A stretch of DNA of 64,000 bases from Pseudofrankia inefficax (GCF_000166135.1 NC_014666.1:1736001-1800000); one strand, 5' to 3'; positions 15,361 through 25,210 are shown, counted from the stretch's first letter. Numbers and translations: made by a program. Notes: generated from the letters alone by a model not told the origin.

Positions 15361-18057
15361 TCAGGGCGAGATCGACAGGTTGGTCGGGCTGTCCGGGGCG
15401 TCGCTGTCGATGCGGATCTGGTTCGGGCTGGGTATGCCGACGACGTCGTGCCAGGTGCAGGACGCTCCCACGGCGAGGGTCGTCACGCAGGAGGCCGCAT
15501 TGCTGTCGGCGTCGCCGTTCGAGGTGATCGACGTGATGTGCAGGGGAGCGGTTCCCGTGCTCTTCAGGGTGATGTCGACGCAGTGGTTGCCGAGGTTGTA
15601 CTGCTCGGAGCAGATACCGGCATCGAGGTAGGTGTAGCTGGCCGCTATACCCGGGCTCGTGGTCTGTGTGGTGCCGGAGACGGTCACCGTGGCTTCCTGG
15701 TAGTCGTCCACCGGCTGGCCGTCGGGAAGCTCCACGTCCATGCGGATCGTGTAGGTGCCGGGGTTGGCGTACGTGTACTGGTGGCCGTCGACCGTGCCCC
15801 GCTGGAAGAACCCGCTGTTGGGCTCGGCCGGGTCCCCGAAGTCGAAGTGGTAGTAGGTGCCGTCGGGCCCGGTGACGTGCAGGGTGATCGTCAGCGGGGC
15901 CGCGCCCGACGTCGGGGTCACGGAGAAGTGGGGCTTCTCGTCCGTGACGGTCACCGTCTGCTGCGCCGTGGCGGTCCCCGCCGGTCCGGTCACGGTCACG
16001 CGGACCGGATAGGTGCCCGCCGCGGCGTAGGTGTGGCCCGCGGACGCGCTGGACTGCGGGCCGACCGCCGCCGACCCGTCGCCGAAGTCGAACTGGTACC
16101 GCAGGGCGCCCGAACCGGAGGAGCCGGACGCGTCCGCGGTGACCTGCAGCGGAGCCTGCCCGGACGACGGGCTGACCCCCAGGCGCGCCGTGAGGGCGGA
16201 GCCGGCGGTGACGCCTCTGGTCGCGGTGGCGGTGAGCCCGGCCGTGTCCGTGACGGTCAGGGTGACGGTGTAGCTGCCGGGCTGGGCATAGGTGTGGCTG
16301 GCGGTCTGGGACGACGCCGTGGAGCCGTCGCCGAAGTCGACGCGATAGCTCGCGATCGGCGCCGCGCCGGCGCGGCTGGCCGACGCGTCCGCGGTCACCG
16401 TCAGCGGGGCGTCGCCGGTGGCCGGCGAGACCGCGAGCGCGGCCGTCGGGGGTGTCGGCGCCGCGGCGGGGACGACGGTGATCGCGGTGGCGGCGGTCAG
16501 TGCAGCGCCGCCCGCCACCTGGACCGTGGCGGCCACCCGGTAGGTGCCGGCCGCGGACCAGGCGTGGTCCACCCGCTCGCCGGCTCCCGTCGCTCCGTCG
16601 CCGAACGTCCAGGCCACGTCCGTGAGCCGCGCGGTCGTCGGCTGGCCGTTCGCGTCGACGACCACCGCCCGCAACGTCAGCGAGTCGCCGACCTTCGCCT
16701 GTGCCGCCGAGACCTCGATGCGCGCGCCCGCGGCGCTCGGGCCGGTCGCGGGGCCCTGGCCGGCTGACGGCGTCCCGGTCGGTGGCGCGGCCGGATCGGC
16801 TGGCTGGTTGGTCGGGTCCGGCGCGGCTGGAGTGCTTCGTGGCCGGGTGCCCGGAGCCGAGGCCGGCCCGGTCGGCTGGCTCGTCGGCTGGACCGGTGGC
16901 TGGGAGGGCCGGGTGCCAGGCGGGGCGGTCTGGCCGCCTGGGGTGCCGCCGGTGGGCGTGGGGTCGTACTTCTGGACCGGGCGAACGGAACCGTCGAGGC
17001 CGATGACGCCGGCCCGCGCCGACGCCGGGTCGTTGAAGAACACCGCGCCGTTCTGGCCGACCAGCTCGAACGACGTTCCCGGCGGCAGGACCGACGGGTG
17101 GGCGATGACCCGCTGCGCGGCGACGTCGACGACCAGGACCTCGCCGGCCGTCACATCCGGGATGAACACACGCCCGGCGGCCTCCCTCGGCTGGCCGAGG
17201 ACGTCGCCGGCGGTGCCGAGGTCGACCGCGGTGCCGCAGCGGCCCGTCGTCAGGTCGGTGATCATCAGTGTGCCGCGGCTGCCGCTGGTCAGGTAGACGC
17301 GCGCCGCGCTGGCCGAGCCCACCACGGCCACCGTGTCGTCGCCGGTGGTCGTCCCGACACAGGCGCCGGTGCCGGTCAGGCCTCGTCGGCCAAGCCGCCA
17401 GGCCCGCCGGGCCGAGAGGTCGACGGCGACGGGCCGGCCGTCGGCCGTGACCAGGTGGGTGCGCGCCGCGTCGACGGCGTGCGGCTGCGTCGTGGTGCCG
17501 TCGGGGGTCACCCGGACCAGGTCGCCGTTCCCGGAGTCCACGGCCCACAGGCCGTCTGCCGCGTCCGTGACGATCCCGCCGGCGGGTACGTTCGCCGCCA
17601 GCGAGTAGGTCGCGCGCACGGCCAGCGACCGCGGGTCTGCCACCCGGACCAGGCCCGACGTCCGGTCGACCAAGAACGCCCGGCCCGTACCGGCATAGAC
17701 AGCCAGCGGGTCGGCCGGCCTCGCGAAACGCACCGGCGGGGAAAGCCGGTAGGTCGATCCGTCGATGCGCCGGACCGTGCCGGCGGCGCTGTCGGCGACC
17801 AGCTCGTCCGGGCCCGACTGCGTGCCGGAAAGGCTCGCGCCGCCGAGCGCGACCCGGGTGATGACCTGGCCGGTGTTCCCGTCGACAAGCTCGGCCTCAC
17901 CGGCCCCGCGCGACAGCAGCCAGGCAGAGACGTCATCCAGGCTGACGGAACGGGCCGTCGCCGCGCCGGCCCGGGTCACCGCCAGTCCTGCCGCGACGCC
18001 GAGGATCAGCACAGCCAGAAGAATTCGCGGCGCCCACCGCGAACCAGGCACGCCCAC
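15361..18057 (-). CDS. Exported PKD-domain protein with propeller-like N-terminus
   Basis: 898-residue envelope protein. An N-terminal hydrophobic segment (RILLAVLILGVAAGLAVTRAGA) acts as signal or anchor. Residues about 40-380 show repeated beta-strand blocks like a beta-propeller. A Pro/Thr-rich linker follows (about 390-450), then four PKD-like domains marked by WTFGDG, VDFGDGS, FDFGDGS and FDFGDP with HxY..PGxY ends, and a C-terminal ASH/choice-of-anchor-like domain with paired cysteines (SCVTTLAVGASCTW). A surface adhesion or carbohydrate-binding role is likely. Start is uncertain: GTG at 18057 or 18051. Confidence 0.75.
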   Translation of the reverse strand: MGVPGSRWAPRILLAVLILGVAAGLAVTRAGAATARSVSLDDVSAWLLSRGAGEAELVDGNTGQVITRVALGGASLSGTQSGPDELVADSAAGTVRRIDGSTYRLSPPVRFARPADPLAVYAGTGRAFLVDRTSGLVRVADPRSLAVRATYSLAANVPAGGIVTDAADGLWAVDSGNGDLVRVTPDGTTTQPHAVDAARTHLVTADGRPVAVDLSARRAWRLGRRGLTGTGACVGTTTGDDTVAVVGSASAARVYLTSGSRGTLMITDLTTGRCGTAVDLGTAGDVLGQPREAAGRVFIPDVTAGEVLVVDVAAQRVIAHPSVLPPGTSFELVGQNGAVFFNDPASARAGVIGLDGSVRPVQKYDPTPTGGTPGGQTAPPGTRPSQPPVQPTSQPTGPASAPGTRPRSTPAAPDPTNQPADPAAPPTGTPSAGQGPATGPSAAGARIEVSAAQAKVGDSLTLRAVVVDANGQPTTARLTDVAWTFGDGATGAGERVDHAWSAAGTYRVAATVQVAGGAALTAATAITVVPAAAPTPPTAALAVSPATGDAPLTVTADASASRAGAAPIASYRVDFGDGSTASSQTASHTYAQPGSYTVTLTVTDTAGLTATATRGVTAGSALTARLGVSPSSGQAPLQVTADASGSSGSGALRYQFDFGDGSAAVGPQSSASAGHTYAAAGTYPVRVTVTGPAGTATAQQTVTVTDEKPHFSVTPTSGAAPLTITLHVTGPDGTYYHFDFGDPAEPNSGFFQRGTVDGHQYTYANPGTYTIRMDVELPDGQPVDDYQEATVTVSGTTQTTSPGIAASYTYLDAGICSEQYNLGNHCVDITLKSTGTAPLHITSITSNGDADSNAASCVTTLAVGASCTWHDVVGIPSPNQIRIDSDAPDSPTNLSISP

Positions 18058-18797
18058 GCCAGGACCCCCGTCCCCTCGCTCCGGCTGGTGACAGCATCCC
18101 AGATCCGGACCGGGTAAACCCGCCCCGCCTGAAACGCGGCGGAGGCGAGGACACGGGGGTCCCACATTGCGTCGAGAGTGCCGGCATCCGCCCCCGCCCT
18201 CGGCGGTGCCGGAATCCTCGGCAGGATTCCTCGGGCCGGGGCGGCGCGGAAAAGTCGGTCCGGCCTCCCGGGAGGCATTCATCGGGGTGTCTCGTCAGAC
18301 CGTCAGCGGCGCCATGGACTTTATTCGCCAAGTCCACGCGTCATTCTTTGGTGAGCCGCCGCCCGTCGTCGTGCCCGGCCGAGGAGCGTGGCCACAAATG
18401 CGGCGAGTCGGATTACGAGCAGATTACGGTCGGTGCCGCAGCTGGCAGGCCGGCCTCGGTCCGAGATCGGCAAGATCGGTGTTTTCGCCCTCGCGTGGCT
18501 GTAACCGCCGCGGTTCTGTGACCAGGTGAGGGCCAAAACGGTGATCAAGCCAGCGGGCCGGCCGCGCCGGACCCGGCGCCGGCCGGGTGGGCGGCTGCCG
18601 CGTGAGCGGGCGCAAGGCCGTTCCGACGGCTGTCGCCCGAGCGGGCGCACCCGATCCGACCCTTATCGCCAGATATGGGCTGTTACAGGATGTCTGCGCA
18701 GATAGTGGCCTTTGCGGGCGTTACGCTGGGCCGGAGCGCGGGCAGCCCACGTCCCACCCGCCCGCCGCCATGACCTCGCGGAGCGGAGGCGACAGAC
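18058..18797. other. Divergent intergenic region
   Basis: 740 bp between the PKD-protein gene (leftward) and the SapA-like gene (rightward). No convincing gene. It contains a direct repeat, GATTACGAGCA then GATTACGG (around 18411-18430), and a 12-bp inverted repeat with one mismatch (GTTTTCGCCCTC at 18481-18492; GAGGGCCAAAAC at 18528-18539). The right part (18660-18725) is relatively AT-rich and probably carries the rightward promoter. Confidence 0.5.
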
Positions 18798-20027
18798 GTG
18801 GACGTCACCAGTCCCTCGGAAGCCACAGCCGAGGCGCCCGCCTCGGCCGATCCCGACATGACGACCCCGTCCGGCCTCGCGACGTCCGGGCCGGCGGACG
18901 CCGGCCTGCCAGCGGCCGCTTCGGCGGGCGCCGGTTGGCCTGGGGCCGCGTCGGCGGGCGCCGGCCTCTCGGCGGCGAACCTCCCGGACTCGATCCACGA
19001 CGCGCCGACCGGCCCGCTGCCCTCGGGCCGCGACGAGCTGGCGGTTCCGACGCGACCCGCCGCCCCGGACAGCCAGGCCGGACCCGCGGTTCCCGGGCCG
19101 CGGCTCGGGCCGGCCGGTGCGCCCGAGCCCGGGGGAGCGGTCGTACCACCGGCCTCGGGGCGGGGACAGCCGCCGACGGGGCGCCGACGCGCCGCCAGGC
19201 CGGCCTCGAACCGGCGCCGCGCCGTGCTGGTCGGCGCCGCCGGCCTGGCGGCGCTGATCCTGGTGGCCTCGGTCCTGGCCTGGGCGCTGCACGGCTCGGG
19301 AACCGCGACGCAGGCGGGGCGGGCCGGAGGCAACCAGCAGGCCGCCGGCGCGTCGCAGGGGCCCGGCGGGCTGGTCCCGAAGGACGGGCGGGGCCGCGCG
19401 CGGTCCGCCGGCGACGGCCCGGTCCAGGGCGCCGAGGCCGCGGGCTCGGCCGGCGCGGCTCCCGGCGCGCTCGGCCAGGTTCCGGGGGACACCGCCGGGG
19501 CCGCCGGCCAGGGCGGCGCGAACGCGGGCGCGGGAACGGTGCCGGCATCCGGCGCCGGCTCAGGCACCGTCACGGGTTCAGGCCCCGCCACCGTCCCGTC
19601 GCCGGGCACCGGCGCGGGTGGCGGTACCGGCTCCGGGACCGCGGCCACGCACACCGCCGCACCGGCACCCGCCACGCCGGCCACCGCCAGGAAGAACCCC
19701 TACACCGCCGCCCAGGTGTGCGGCTCCGGTTACTCGCAGATCGACAGCCACACGCTGACCAGCGGTTCCACGACGGTGACGATCGTCCTGATGTACAACG
19801 GCGGCACCAACTGTGTCGCGACGATGAAGTCCGGTGCCGGCGTGGGCACGGCCCAGTCGGTGTCGGCCTCGGTGCAGGCGCAGAACGGGTCGGCGAAGGT
19901 GACCGACTCGGGCTCCTACCAGTACTACGCCGGGCCGGTGAAGGTAGCGGCCAAGGCCATCTGCGTGAAGTGGGGCGGCAGCCTCGGCAGCGTCTCCTGG
20001 ACCAGCGGCTGGTCACACTGCGGCTGA
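18798..20027 (+). CDS. Membrane-anchored protein with C-terminal SapA-like domain
   Basis: 409-residue protein. Residues 1-140 are a Pro/Ala/Gly-rich, probably disordered cytoplasmic tail ending in basic residues. One transmembrane helix (AVLVGAAGLAALILVASVLAWAL in part) follows near 142-163, then a Gly/Ala/Ser-rich extracellular linker. The last about 110 residues (NPYTAAQVCGSGYSQIDSH to WSHCG) resemble the domain of Streptomyces spore-associated protein A, with four conserved cysteines and the YYAGPV..AK.ICVKWGG pattern; similar ectodomains occur on actinobacterial Ser/Thr kinases. Here no kinase is attached. The ligand is unknown. It overlaps the convergent GGDEF gene by 15 bp. Confidence 0.7.
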   Translation: MDVTSPSEATAEAPASADPDMTTPSGLATSGPADAGLPAAASAGAGWPGAASAGAGLSAANLPDSIHDAPTGPLPSGRDELAVPTRPAAPDSQAGPAVPGPRLGPAGAPEPGGAVVPPASGRGQPPTGRRRAARPASNRRRAVLVGAAGLAALILVASVLAWALHGSGTATQAGRAGGNQQAAGASQGPGGLVPKDGRGRARSAGDGPVQGAEAAGSAGAAPGALGQVPGDTAGAAGQGGANAGAGTVPASGAGSGTVTGSGPATVPSPGTGAGGGTGSGTAATHTAAPAPATPATARKNPYTAAQVCGSGYSQIDSHTLTSGSTTVTIVLMYNGGTNCVATMKSGAGVGTAQSVSASVQAQNGSAKVTDSGSYQYYAGPVKVAAKAICVKWGGSLGSVSWTSGWSHCG

Positions 20028-22598
20028 CCCGCCACCGGCCGCCCGGCTGTCGGCCTGGCGGTGGTGCAGGTCCGGGCCGACCGCGCTGCCCTGGAAGAGG
20101 TCACAGTTCAGCGCGCGGACCGCGGCCAGCTCGCCCGGTGTGTCCACTCCGCGGACGGTGACGTCCAGCCGCAGCAGGTGCAGGATGCGGATCAGGCCGG
20201 CGAGGATCGCCTGCGCCGTCTCGTCATGCTCGACCGCGCGGGCGTTCTTGTCGCTGAGCCGGACCCCGACGAGCCCACGGGGCAGGCTGTCCACCGTCAC
20301 CGCCCGGATGGGGCCGAGCTCGGCGAAGTCGAGCCGGACCGCGACGCCGGCCTCGGCGAGCTCGTCGATGATCGCGTCGGACTGCTGACGGTCCGCCCGC
20401 CTGAGCGTGTCGGGGACCAGCACGCAGGGCACCGGGCCTCGAGCCGCCGGTTCCCCGCAACCCGCGGCGTGCGCGATGAGCTCCTTGCGCAGCGCGGCAT
20501 CGCGCAGGCCCCGGTCGGAGAGGCGGAGCCAGAGCTCGCGCGGCCGCCCTGGCTCGCCACGGCCGGCCGGGCCCGGGATCCCGGGTGCGTCCGGCCGCCG
20601 CAGCGCCTCCAGGTAGCGGATCATGTTGTCGACCAGCCAGCCGTCCAGGTCGCCACTGAGCCCGGCCTCGAACGCGATCGGCTCGATGTCCTCCGGTCCG
20701 AGCCAGCTGCGGGTGGGGTGCAGCCAGCACGCGACCGCCTCGGCGGCGAAGACCGTGCGGGAGCGGTCCGCGACGGGCCGGAACCGCGGTCTCAGCTCGT
20801 CGGCGCCGAAGGCCCGGCGCAGCTCGGTGATGTCGCGCAGCCGGGTCGCGATCGTCGCGCGGACGCGTTCGTCGTAGGCGACACAGCGTCCGGGGCCGCC
20901 CTGCTTGGCCTGGTACATCGCGACGTCCGCGGCGTCCAGCAGCTGCTCGGCGTCCGTGAGGTCGGGGCCGGACAGCGCCAGCCCGACACTCCCACCGACG
21001 CTGACCGGCCGGTGCAGCTCCACCGGCGGCGCGAGCTCGTGCATGACCCGCTCGCCGATGGCGCGCAGGTCGTCCAGGCCGTCGACGCCCTCGCACAGCA
21101 TGGCGAACTCGTCGCCCCCGAGCCGGCTGACGACGTCGCCGGGCCGGATCACCCGCCGCAGCCGGTCACCGATGACCTTCAGCAGCTCGTCGCCGGCCTG
21201 ATGGCCGAAGGTGTCGTTCACCGCCTTGAAGCCGTCCAGGTCGATGAACAGGACACCGGTCCGGTGCCCGTCCCGTTGGGCCCGGCGCAGGCTTCGGCGC
21301 AGCCGGTCCAGCAGCGCCCCCCGGTTCGGCAGGCCCGTGAGCGGGTCGTGCAGAGACCAGAACCGCGTCGCCGCCTCCACCCGGATCCGCAGCACCGCCG
21401 ACCCGAGGACTGCGCCGACCGACCGGGCGAAGTCGACGTCCTCACAGGTCAGCCCGCGGGCCGCCCGGCAAATCGTGATCGTCGCGATCGGCTCGGTGGC
21501 GGAGCCGACCGGGATCCGCACGACGGACGGTTCCGATCCCGGCTCCTCGGCGGCGCGCTCGCCGGCAGGGTGGTCGCCGGCGCGGTGGTCGCCGGCGCGG
21601 TGGTCGCCGGTGCCGTGGTCGCCGGTGCGGTCGGCCCACCGCTCCGCGCCCGGCCATGGGCGCTCCTCGTCGCCCGCCGGGGTGGGCGGGGGATCGGGTG
21701 CCGCCCAGCCAGGCGGCCCCGCCAACCCGTCGGCCGCGTCCTCGTCGACCAGGTGCCTGCGTACCACCACCTCGTCGGCGCTTAGCTGCTCGGTCAGCGT
21801 CCGGACGCAGTGATCCCACAGGGGCTGCTCGTCGGCGCTCTCCAGCGCGCGTTGCGCGAGGTCCGCGAGCGCCGTCTGGCGGGCCGTGCGGACCAGCAGC
21901 TCCGCGGTCGCCCGCTCGCGGTCCGTGACGTCGCTGGCGACACCGGCGAGCGACGAGGGCCGCCCTCCCGCTCCAGGCAGCGGGACGAGATGCAGGTCGT
22001 ACCAGCGTCCGTGAGCCTCGAGCACCTCGTGCACGTACTCCCCGCCCATCGAACGGCGCATCAACGCCACCAGGTCCGGCCGGTCGCGGAACGCCGCGCG
22101 GATCCGCGACTCGTCGAACCTGCCCGGCGACGCGACCGGATCGTGGGTGGCGGACCCGCCGCGGGCGACCACGCGGCCGTCCTGGTCGAGCAGGAAGACC
22201 GCGACGGGCACATGGTCGAGCACCGTCTGCAGCTGGACCTGGGTCGAGATCAGCTCGCTGATGTCCTGGAACTGGGCGAGAACGCACTGCTCGCCGTCGG
22301 CCTCGATGATCACGCCGGACGACAACGCATGGGTGATCGTCCCGTCCGGGCGGACCAACCGGACGAGCCGCTGACCCCCCCTCTTCTCGCCATCGACGAC
22401 AACCCGCTCCATCGTGACGAACAGGTCATCGAACTGCGCAGGGTCGACCAGGTCGCGCCAGTCCATGCCGACCAGGTCGGCCTCGTCACGGCCGGCCATC
22501 TGGCACGCGGCCGCGTTCGCGCGGCGAATCCGCCGGTCCTCGACGCCGCTGAGGGTCAGGCCCATCTCGAGCACGTCGAACAGCTCGACTGCCCACAT
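20013..22598 (-). CDS. PAS-GGDEF protein with degenerate EAL domain
   Basis: 861-residue soluble signalling protein. Two PAS-like domains (about 5-115 and 120-250) and a GAF-like region precede a GGDEF domain with intact active site GGDEF (about 494-498) and inhibitory site RPGD five residues before it, so c-di-GMP synthesis with product inhibition is expected. The following EAL domain is eroded: EAL reads EAV and the DDFGTG loop reads LDFAELG, so phosphodiesterase activity is doubtful. A 15-bp tandem repeat at 21570-21629 encodes a TGDH/AGDH linker. ATG at 22598 has GAGGG upstream; GTG at 22658 is an alternative. Confidence 0.8.
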   Translation of the reverse strand: MWAVELFDVLEMGLTLSGVEDRRIRRANAAACQMAGRDEADLVGMDWRDLVDPAQFDDLFVTMERVVVDGEKRGGQRLVRLVRPDGTITHALSSGVIIEADGEQCVLAQFQDISELISTQVQLQTVLDHVPVAVFLLDQDGRVVARGGSATHDPVASPGRFDESRIRAAFRDRPDLVALMRRSMGGEYVHEVLEAHGRWYDLHLVPLPGAGGRPSSLAGVASDVTDRERATAELLVRTARQTALADLAQRALESADEQPLWDHCVRTLTEQLSADEVVVRRHLVDEDAADGLAGPPGWAAPDPPPTPAGDEERPWPGAERWADRTGDHGTGDHRAGDHRAGDHPAGERAAEEPGSEPSVVRIPVGSATEPIATITICRAARGLTCEDVDFARSVGAVLGSAVLRIRVEAATRFWSLHDPLTGLPNRGALLDRLRRSLRRAQRDGHRTGVLFIDLDGFKAVNDTFGHQAGDELLKVIGDRLRRVIRPGDVVSRLGGDEFAMLCEGVDGLDDLRAIGERVMHELAPPVELHRPVSVGGSVGLALSGPDLTDAEQLLDAADVAMYQAKQGGPGRCVAYDERVRATIATRLRDITELRRAFGADELRPRFRPVADRSRTVFAAEAVACWLHPTRSWLGPEDIEPIAFEAGLSGDLDGWLVDNMIRYLEALRRPDAPGIPGPAGRGEPGRPRELWLRLSDRGLRDAALRKELIAHAAGCGEPAARGPVPCVLVPDTLRRADRQQSDAIIDELAEAGVAVRLDFAELGPIRAVTVDSLPRGLVGVRLSDKNARAVEHDETAQAILAGLIRILHLLRLDVTVRGVDTPGELAAVRALNCDLFQGSAVGPDLHHRQADSRAAGGGSAAV
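21570..21629. repeat. 15-bp tandem repeat, four units, in coding sequence
   Basis: Four consecutive 15-bp units of GTGGTCGCCGGYGCS lie inside the GGDEF gene. Because 15 is a multiple of three, copy changes keep the frame. They encode the repeated GDH(R/P/G)(A/T) linker between the GAF-like region and the next segment. Variable linker length between strains would be expected. Confidence 0.7.
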
Positions 22599-22826
22599 CC
22601 CGCCATCACCCTCGGTAGCCGGCACCGCTGGTCGCACCACCTCTGTCGCCGGTGGCACGGCAAGAGACCGATCTTCGACAGCGACGCCATCGACGTGCCA
22701 CCAGGCATGGCTACCCGGACCGCCGCCGAGGAATCCGACGGGCGATCCCTCGGCGGCCGTCGGAGACCCCCGGGCCGCTTGCTCACTGTGAGTAGCTGTT
22801 CGGGTTGACGGCGGCCCGGCGGCGGG

Positions 22827-23864
22827 CTAGCCGACCTGGTCGCGGGTCAGCAGGTGGCGGCCGGTGACGAACGGCAGGCCGGTGTGGTTGACGATGCCCG
22901 GTGGGGCCGCGACGACGTGGGGGATCGCGTTGACCGCCGGCATCGCGGTGGCGATCGCGCCGGAGAAGTGCGCCCCGCCGAGGGGTGCCAGCTGGACCCG
23001 CACGCCGGGACTGCCCTCGATCTCCAGCACGTAGCCGTCCTCGACCGGCCAGTTCGGGGTCAGGTCGTGCCCGAGCTTCCAGACGAACCGGCACTCGATC
23101 ACCGAACGGCCGCGGTGCATCCCGGCGGTGACGCCCTTGAACCCGGCGATCTGGCCTTTCCGCAGCTTCATGAACCCGAAGTCGAGATCGTCGTTCGCCA
23201 CCCCGAACTCGGCCGTGAACCGGATCTCGTCGAGATCGACGGCGAGCGCGCCGGCCATGACCCGGATCTGCTCCTTGAACGACCCGCAGTTGGCCTCGAT
23301 CATCCCCGGCGCGGCCGGGTCCGCCGGGTCCAGCCCGATGCTCATCGCCCGGAACATCCGCTCGTTCGGGTAGCCGCTCATCTCGACCGACTCCAACAGC
23401 GAGATCCGGTCGATGCGGCTGCACATCGCGCTCACCGCGAGCGCCGTCATCCCCATGTGCCCGGGGTAGACGCCCGTCGTGTAGAGCGACGCCCCACCGC
23501 GTTCGCAGGCCGCCGCGAGCCGGTCCCGGACCTCCTCGCCGTAGCCGGCGCCGGCCAGCATGTACATCGTCGTCACGACGTTCACACCGGCTTCGAGGAT
23601 CCGCTCCAGATGCTCGAAGTCCGGCCGGTAGGCCAGGTAGGTCACGCAGTCCGGCCGCAGCGCCAGCAGCGCGTCGACGTCGTCGGTCGCCGTCACCCCG
23701 ATCGGACCGATCCCGGCCAACTCCCCGACGTCACGCCCGACCTTCTCCGGCGAGTACGCGTAACACCCGACGATCTCCAGCGCCGGATGGCCGACCATCC
23801 CACGCACGGCCGCGGTCCCGGTCTTCCCGGTGGTCCACTGGACCACCCGCAGCCTGCTACCCAC
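22827..23864 (-). CDS. DapB-like NAD(P)-dependent dehydrogenase
   Basis: 345-residue protein of the dihydrodipicolinate-reductase-like N-terminal family, similar in layout to 2,4-diaminopentanoate dehydrogenase-type proteins. A modified Rossmann start (RVVQWTTGKTGTAAVRG) is followed by the long alpha/beta substrate domain with YTTGVYPGHMG. In actinobacteria these genes often occur in lipid or steroid catabolic regions; substrate unknown. GTG at 23864 is chosen because GGAGGAG lies just before it; a TTG at 23909 would add residues without a ribosome binding site. Confidence 0.7.
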   Translation of the reverse strand: MGSRLRVVQWTTGKTGTAAVRGMVGHPALEIVGCYAYSPEKVGRDVGELAGIGPIGVTATDDVDALLALRPDCVTYLAYRPDFEHLERILEAGVNVVTTMYMLAGAGYGEEVRDRLAAACERGGASLYTTGVYPGHMGMTALAVSAMCSRIDRISLLESVEMSGYPNERMFRAMSIGLDPADPAAPGMIEANCGSFKEQIRVMAGALAVDLDEIRFTAEFGVANDDLDFGFMKLRKGQIAGFKGVTAGMHRGRSVIECRFVWKLGHDLTPNWPVEDGYVLEIEGSPGVRVQLAPLGGAHFSGAIATAMPAVNAIPHVVAAPPGIVNHTGLPFVTGRHLLTRDQVG

Positions 23865-23943
23865 CGGCTCCTCCGTATCCCCGACCGACCAAGAGGATAC
23901 TTTATCCAATATCGAGGGAGCTCGTCGGACAGCCCGAGCCGGG

Positions 23944-24411
23944 TCAGGGGCGGTTGAGCGCCCAGGCGGCGGCCAAACCCAGACCCGTGGCGACCAGCAC
24001 CAGCGCCACCCCGCCGAGAAAGAAGAACCCGACCGTCTTCGCCAGCGCCACCGCGACCGGGATGGTGGCGGCCAGGACGAGGAAGCCCCGGGCCGTCACC
24101 GGGGCTCGCAGCAGCGTCAGCCACGTCCTCGACGTGCCGGCCCCTTCCTCGCTCAGGTCCGCCAGCATGGCCGGAACGAGCCGCAGCGTCCCCCAGGAAA
24201 GCACCGCGAACGCGCCGGACAGCACGAGGGCGTAGAGGAAACCGATGCCCGCGCCGAACGCGTTGAATGACGCGCCAGCCCCGATCGCGGTACCGACGAA
24301 CGCGAGATACCACGGCACGGTGCGGTCCTGCCGGGCCTGGCCGACCAGCCGGCGGGCCTGGGCCATCCGCTCGGCCCGCCGACCGCCTCCCGCGGAACCC
24401 GTGACGTCCAT
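23944..24411 (-). CDS. Small four-helix membrane protein
   Basis: About 155 residues with four predicted membrane helices in two hairpins (YLAFVGTAIGAGASFNAFGAG and following; GFLVLAATIPVAVALAKTVGFF and following) after a short basic N-terminus. No family recognised. The start is uncertain; ATG at 24411 is used and an upstream GGAGGG is rather distant. It precedes the DapB-like gene by about 80 bp on the same strand and may be cotranscribed with it. Confidence 0.55.
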   Translation of the reverse strand: MDVTGSAGGGRRAERMAQARRLVGQARQDRTVPWYLAFVGTAIGAGASFNAFGAGIGFLYALVLSGAFAVLSWGTLRLVPAMLADLSEEGAGTSRTWLTLLRAPVTARGFLVLAATIPVAVALAKTVGFFFLGGVALVLVATGLGLAAAWALNRP

Positions 24412-24574
24412 CGCAGACCCGTTCCCTCCACGCTCGTGAAGCCTCGGACACCCGACGTCCATCGTCTCGCCCCGAGTCCACGCACGCAGGACATCGCGCG
24501 ATTCGACCGGCCAACCAGGCACGTCGCCGCCGGTACGGTGCCGAACCGCCGCCTGCCTCAGCCGCTGAGGCGGC

Positions 24575-25177
24575 TCACTCGGCTGGCTGGCCGGTGGCGG
24601 GCCGTGGCGCGGCGAAGAGGCCGTCGAGGATGACGTTGAGAAGTCGCTCGATCGCGGCGTTCCGGTCGCCGCCGACCGCTTCGACCGTGGAGGCGCTCGC
24701 CGCGTCGATGTCGGTCGCGGCGGTGAGCATGGCCATGATCCACGCGAGATCCGTCGGTCTGACGTCGTCGCGCAGCTGGCCCGCTGCCTGCGCGAGGTGG
24801 AAGGGAGGGCTCAGGACGGCGATGAGTTCCGTCGTGTACTGCTGCTGAGCGTTGGGCGGCAGTTCCCCCATGAGCGTGACGAGCGGGCGCATCGAGACCC
24901 CCGTCTCCAGCACCCACTGGAGAAGGTCGCGGAAGGTGCGCCGCCCGTTCATCGTCGCGTCGACGGCCTCCTTGAGCGCGCCGAAGTACTCCGCGACCAC
25001 GGCGCCGGCCAGCGCATGACGATCGGGAAAGTGGCGATAGACCGTCGCGCGCCCGAGTCCGGTGCGACGCGCGATCTCGTTGAGTGGAACGACCTCGGGG
25101 CTTTCCGAGAACGCCTCTCCCGCGACCTGGAGGATGGCCCGCCGATTCCGACGCGCGTCACCGCGGCGTGTTCTCAC
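24575..25177 (-). CDS. TetR-family regulator
   Basis: 200-residue TetR protein. The HTH is LNEIARRTGLGRATVYRHFPDRHAL at about residues 32-56, followed by a C-terminal domain of the type often annotated as TetR_C with QLRDDVRPTDLAWIMAML. GTG at 25177 gives the usual short basic arm (RTRRGDARRNRRAIL). A promoter-like pair with a small dyad between the boxes (25211-25238) lies upstream, consistent with autoregulation. The target may be the membrane-protein gene downstream or the divergent SGNH hydrolase. Confidence 0.8.
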   Translation of the reverse strand: MRTRRGDARRNRRAILQVAGEAFSESPEVVPLNEIARRTGLGRATVYRHFPDRHALAGAVVAEYFGALKEAVDATMNGRRTFRDLLQWVLETGVSMRPLVTLMGELPPNAQQQYTTELIAVLSPPFHLAQAAGQLRDDVRPTDLAWIMAMLTAATDIDAASASTVEAVGGDRNAAIERLLNVILDGLFAAPRPATGQPAE

Positions 25178-25210
25178 CGCACGTGGCTTCGCCGACGTGA
25201 CATGCGTCGT

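Noticed and set aside
18167-18650. Open frames in the 740-bp divergent gap
   Set aside because: No ribosome binding site, no recognised motif, and biased composition on both strands.
21570-21629. CRISPR or minisatellite origin
   Set aside because: Four 15-bp units without spacers inside a coding frame; a simple linker repeat.
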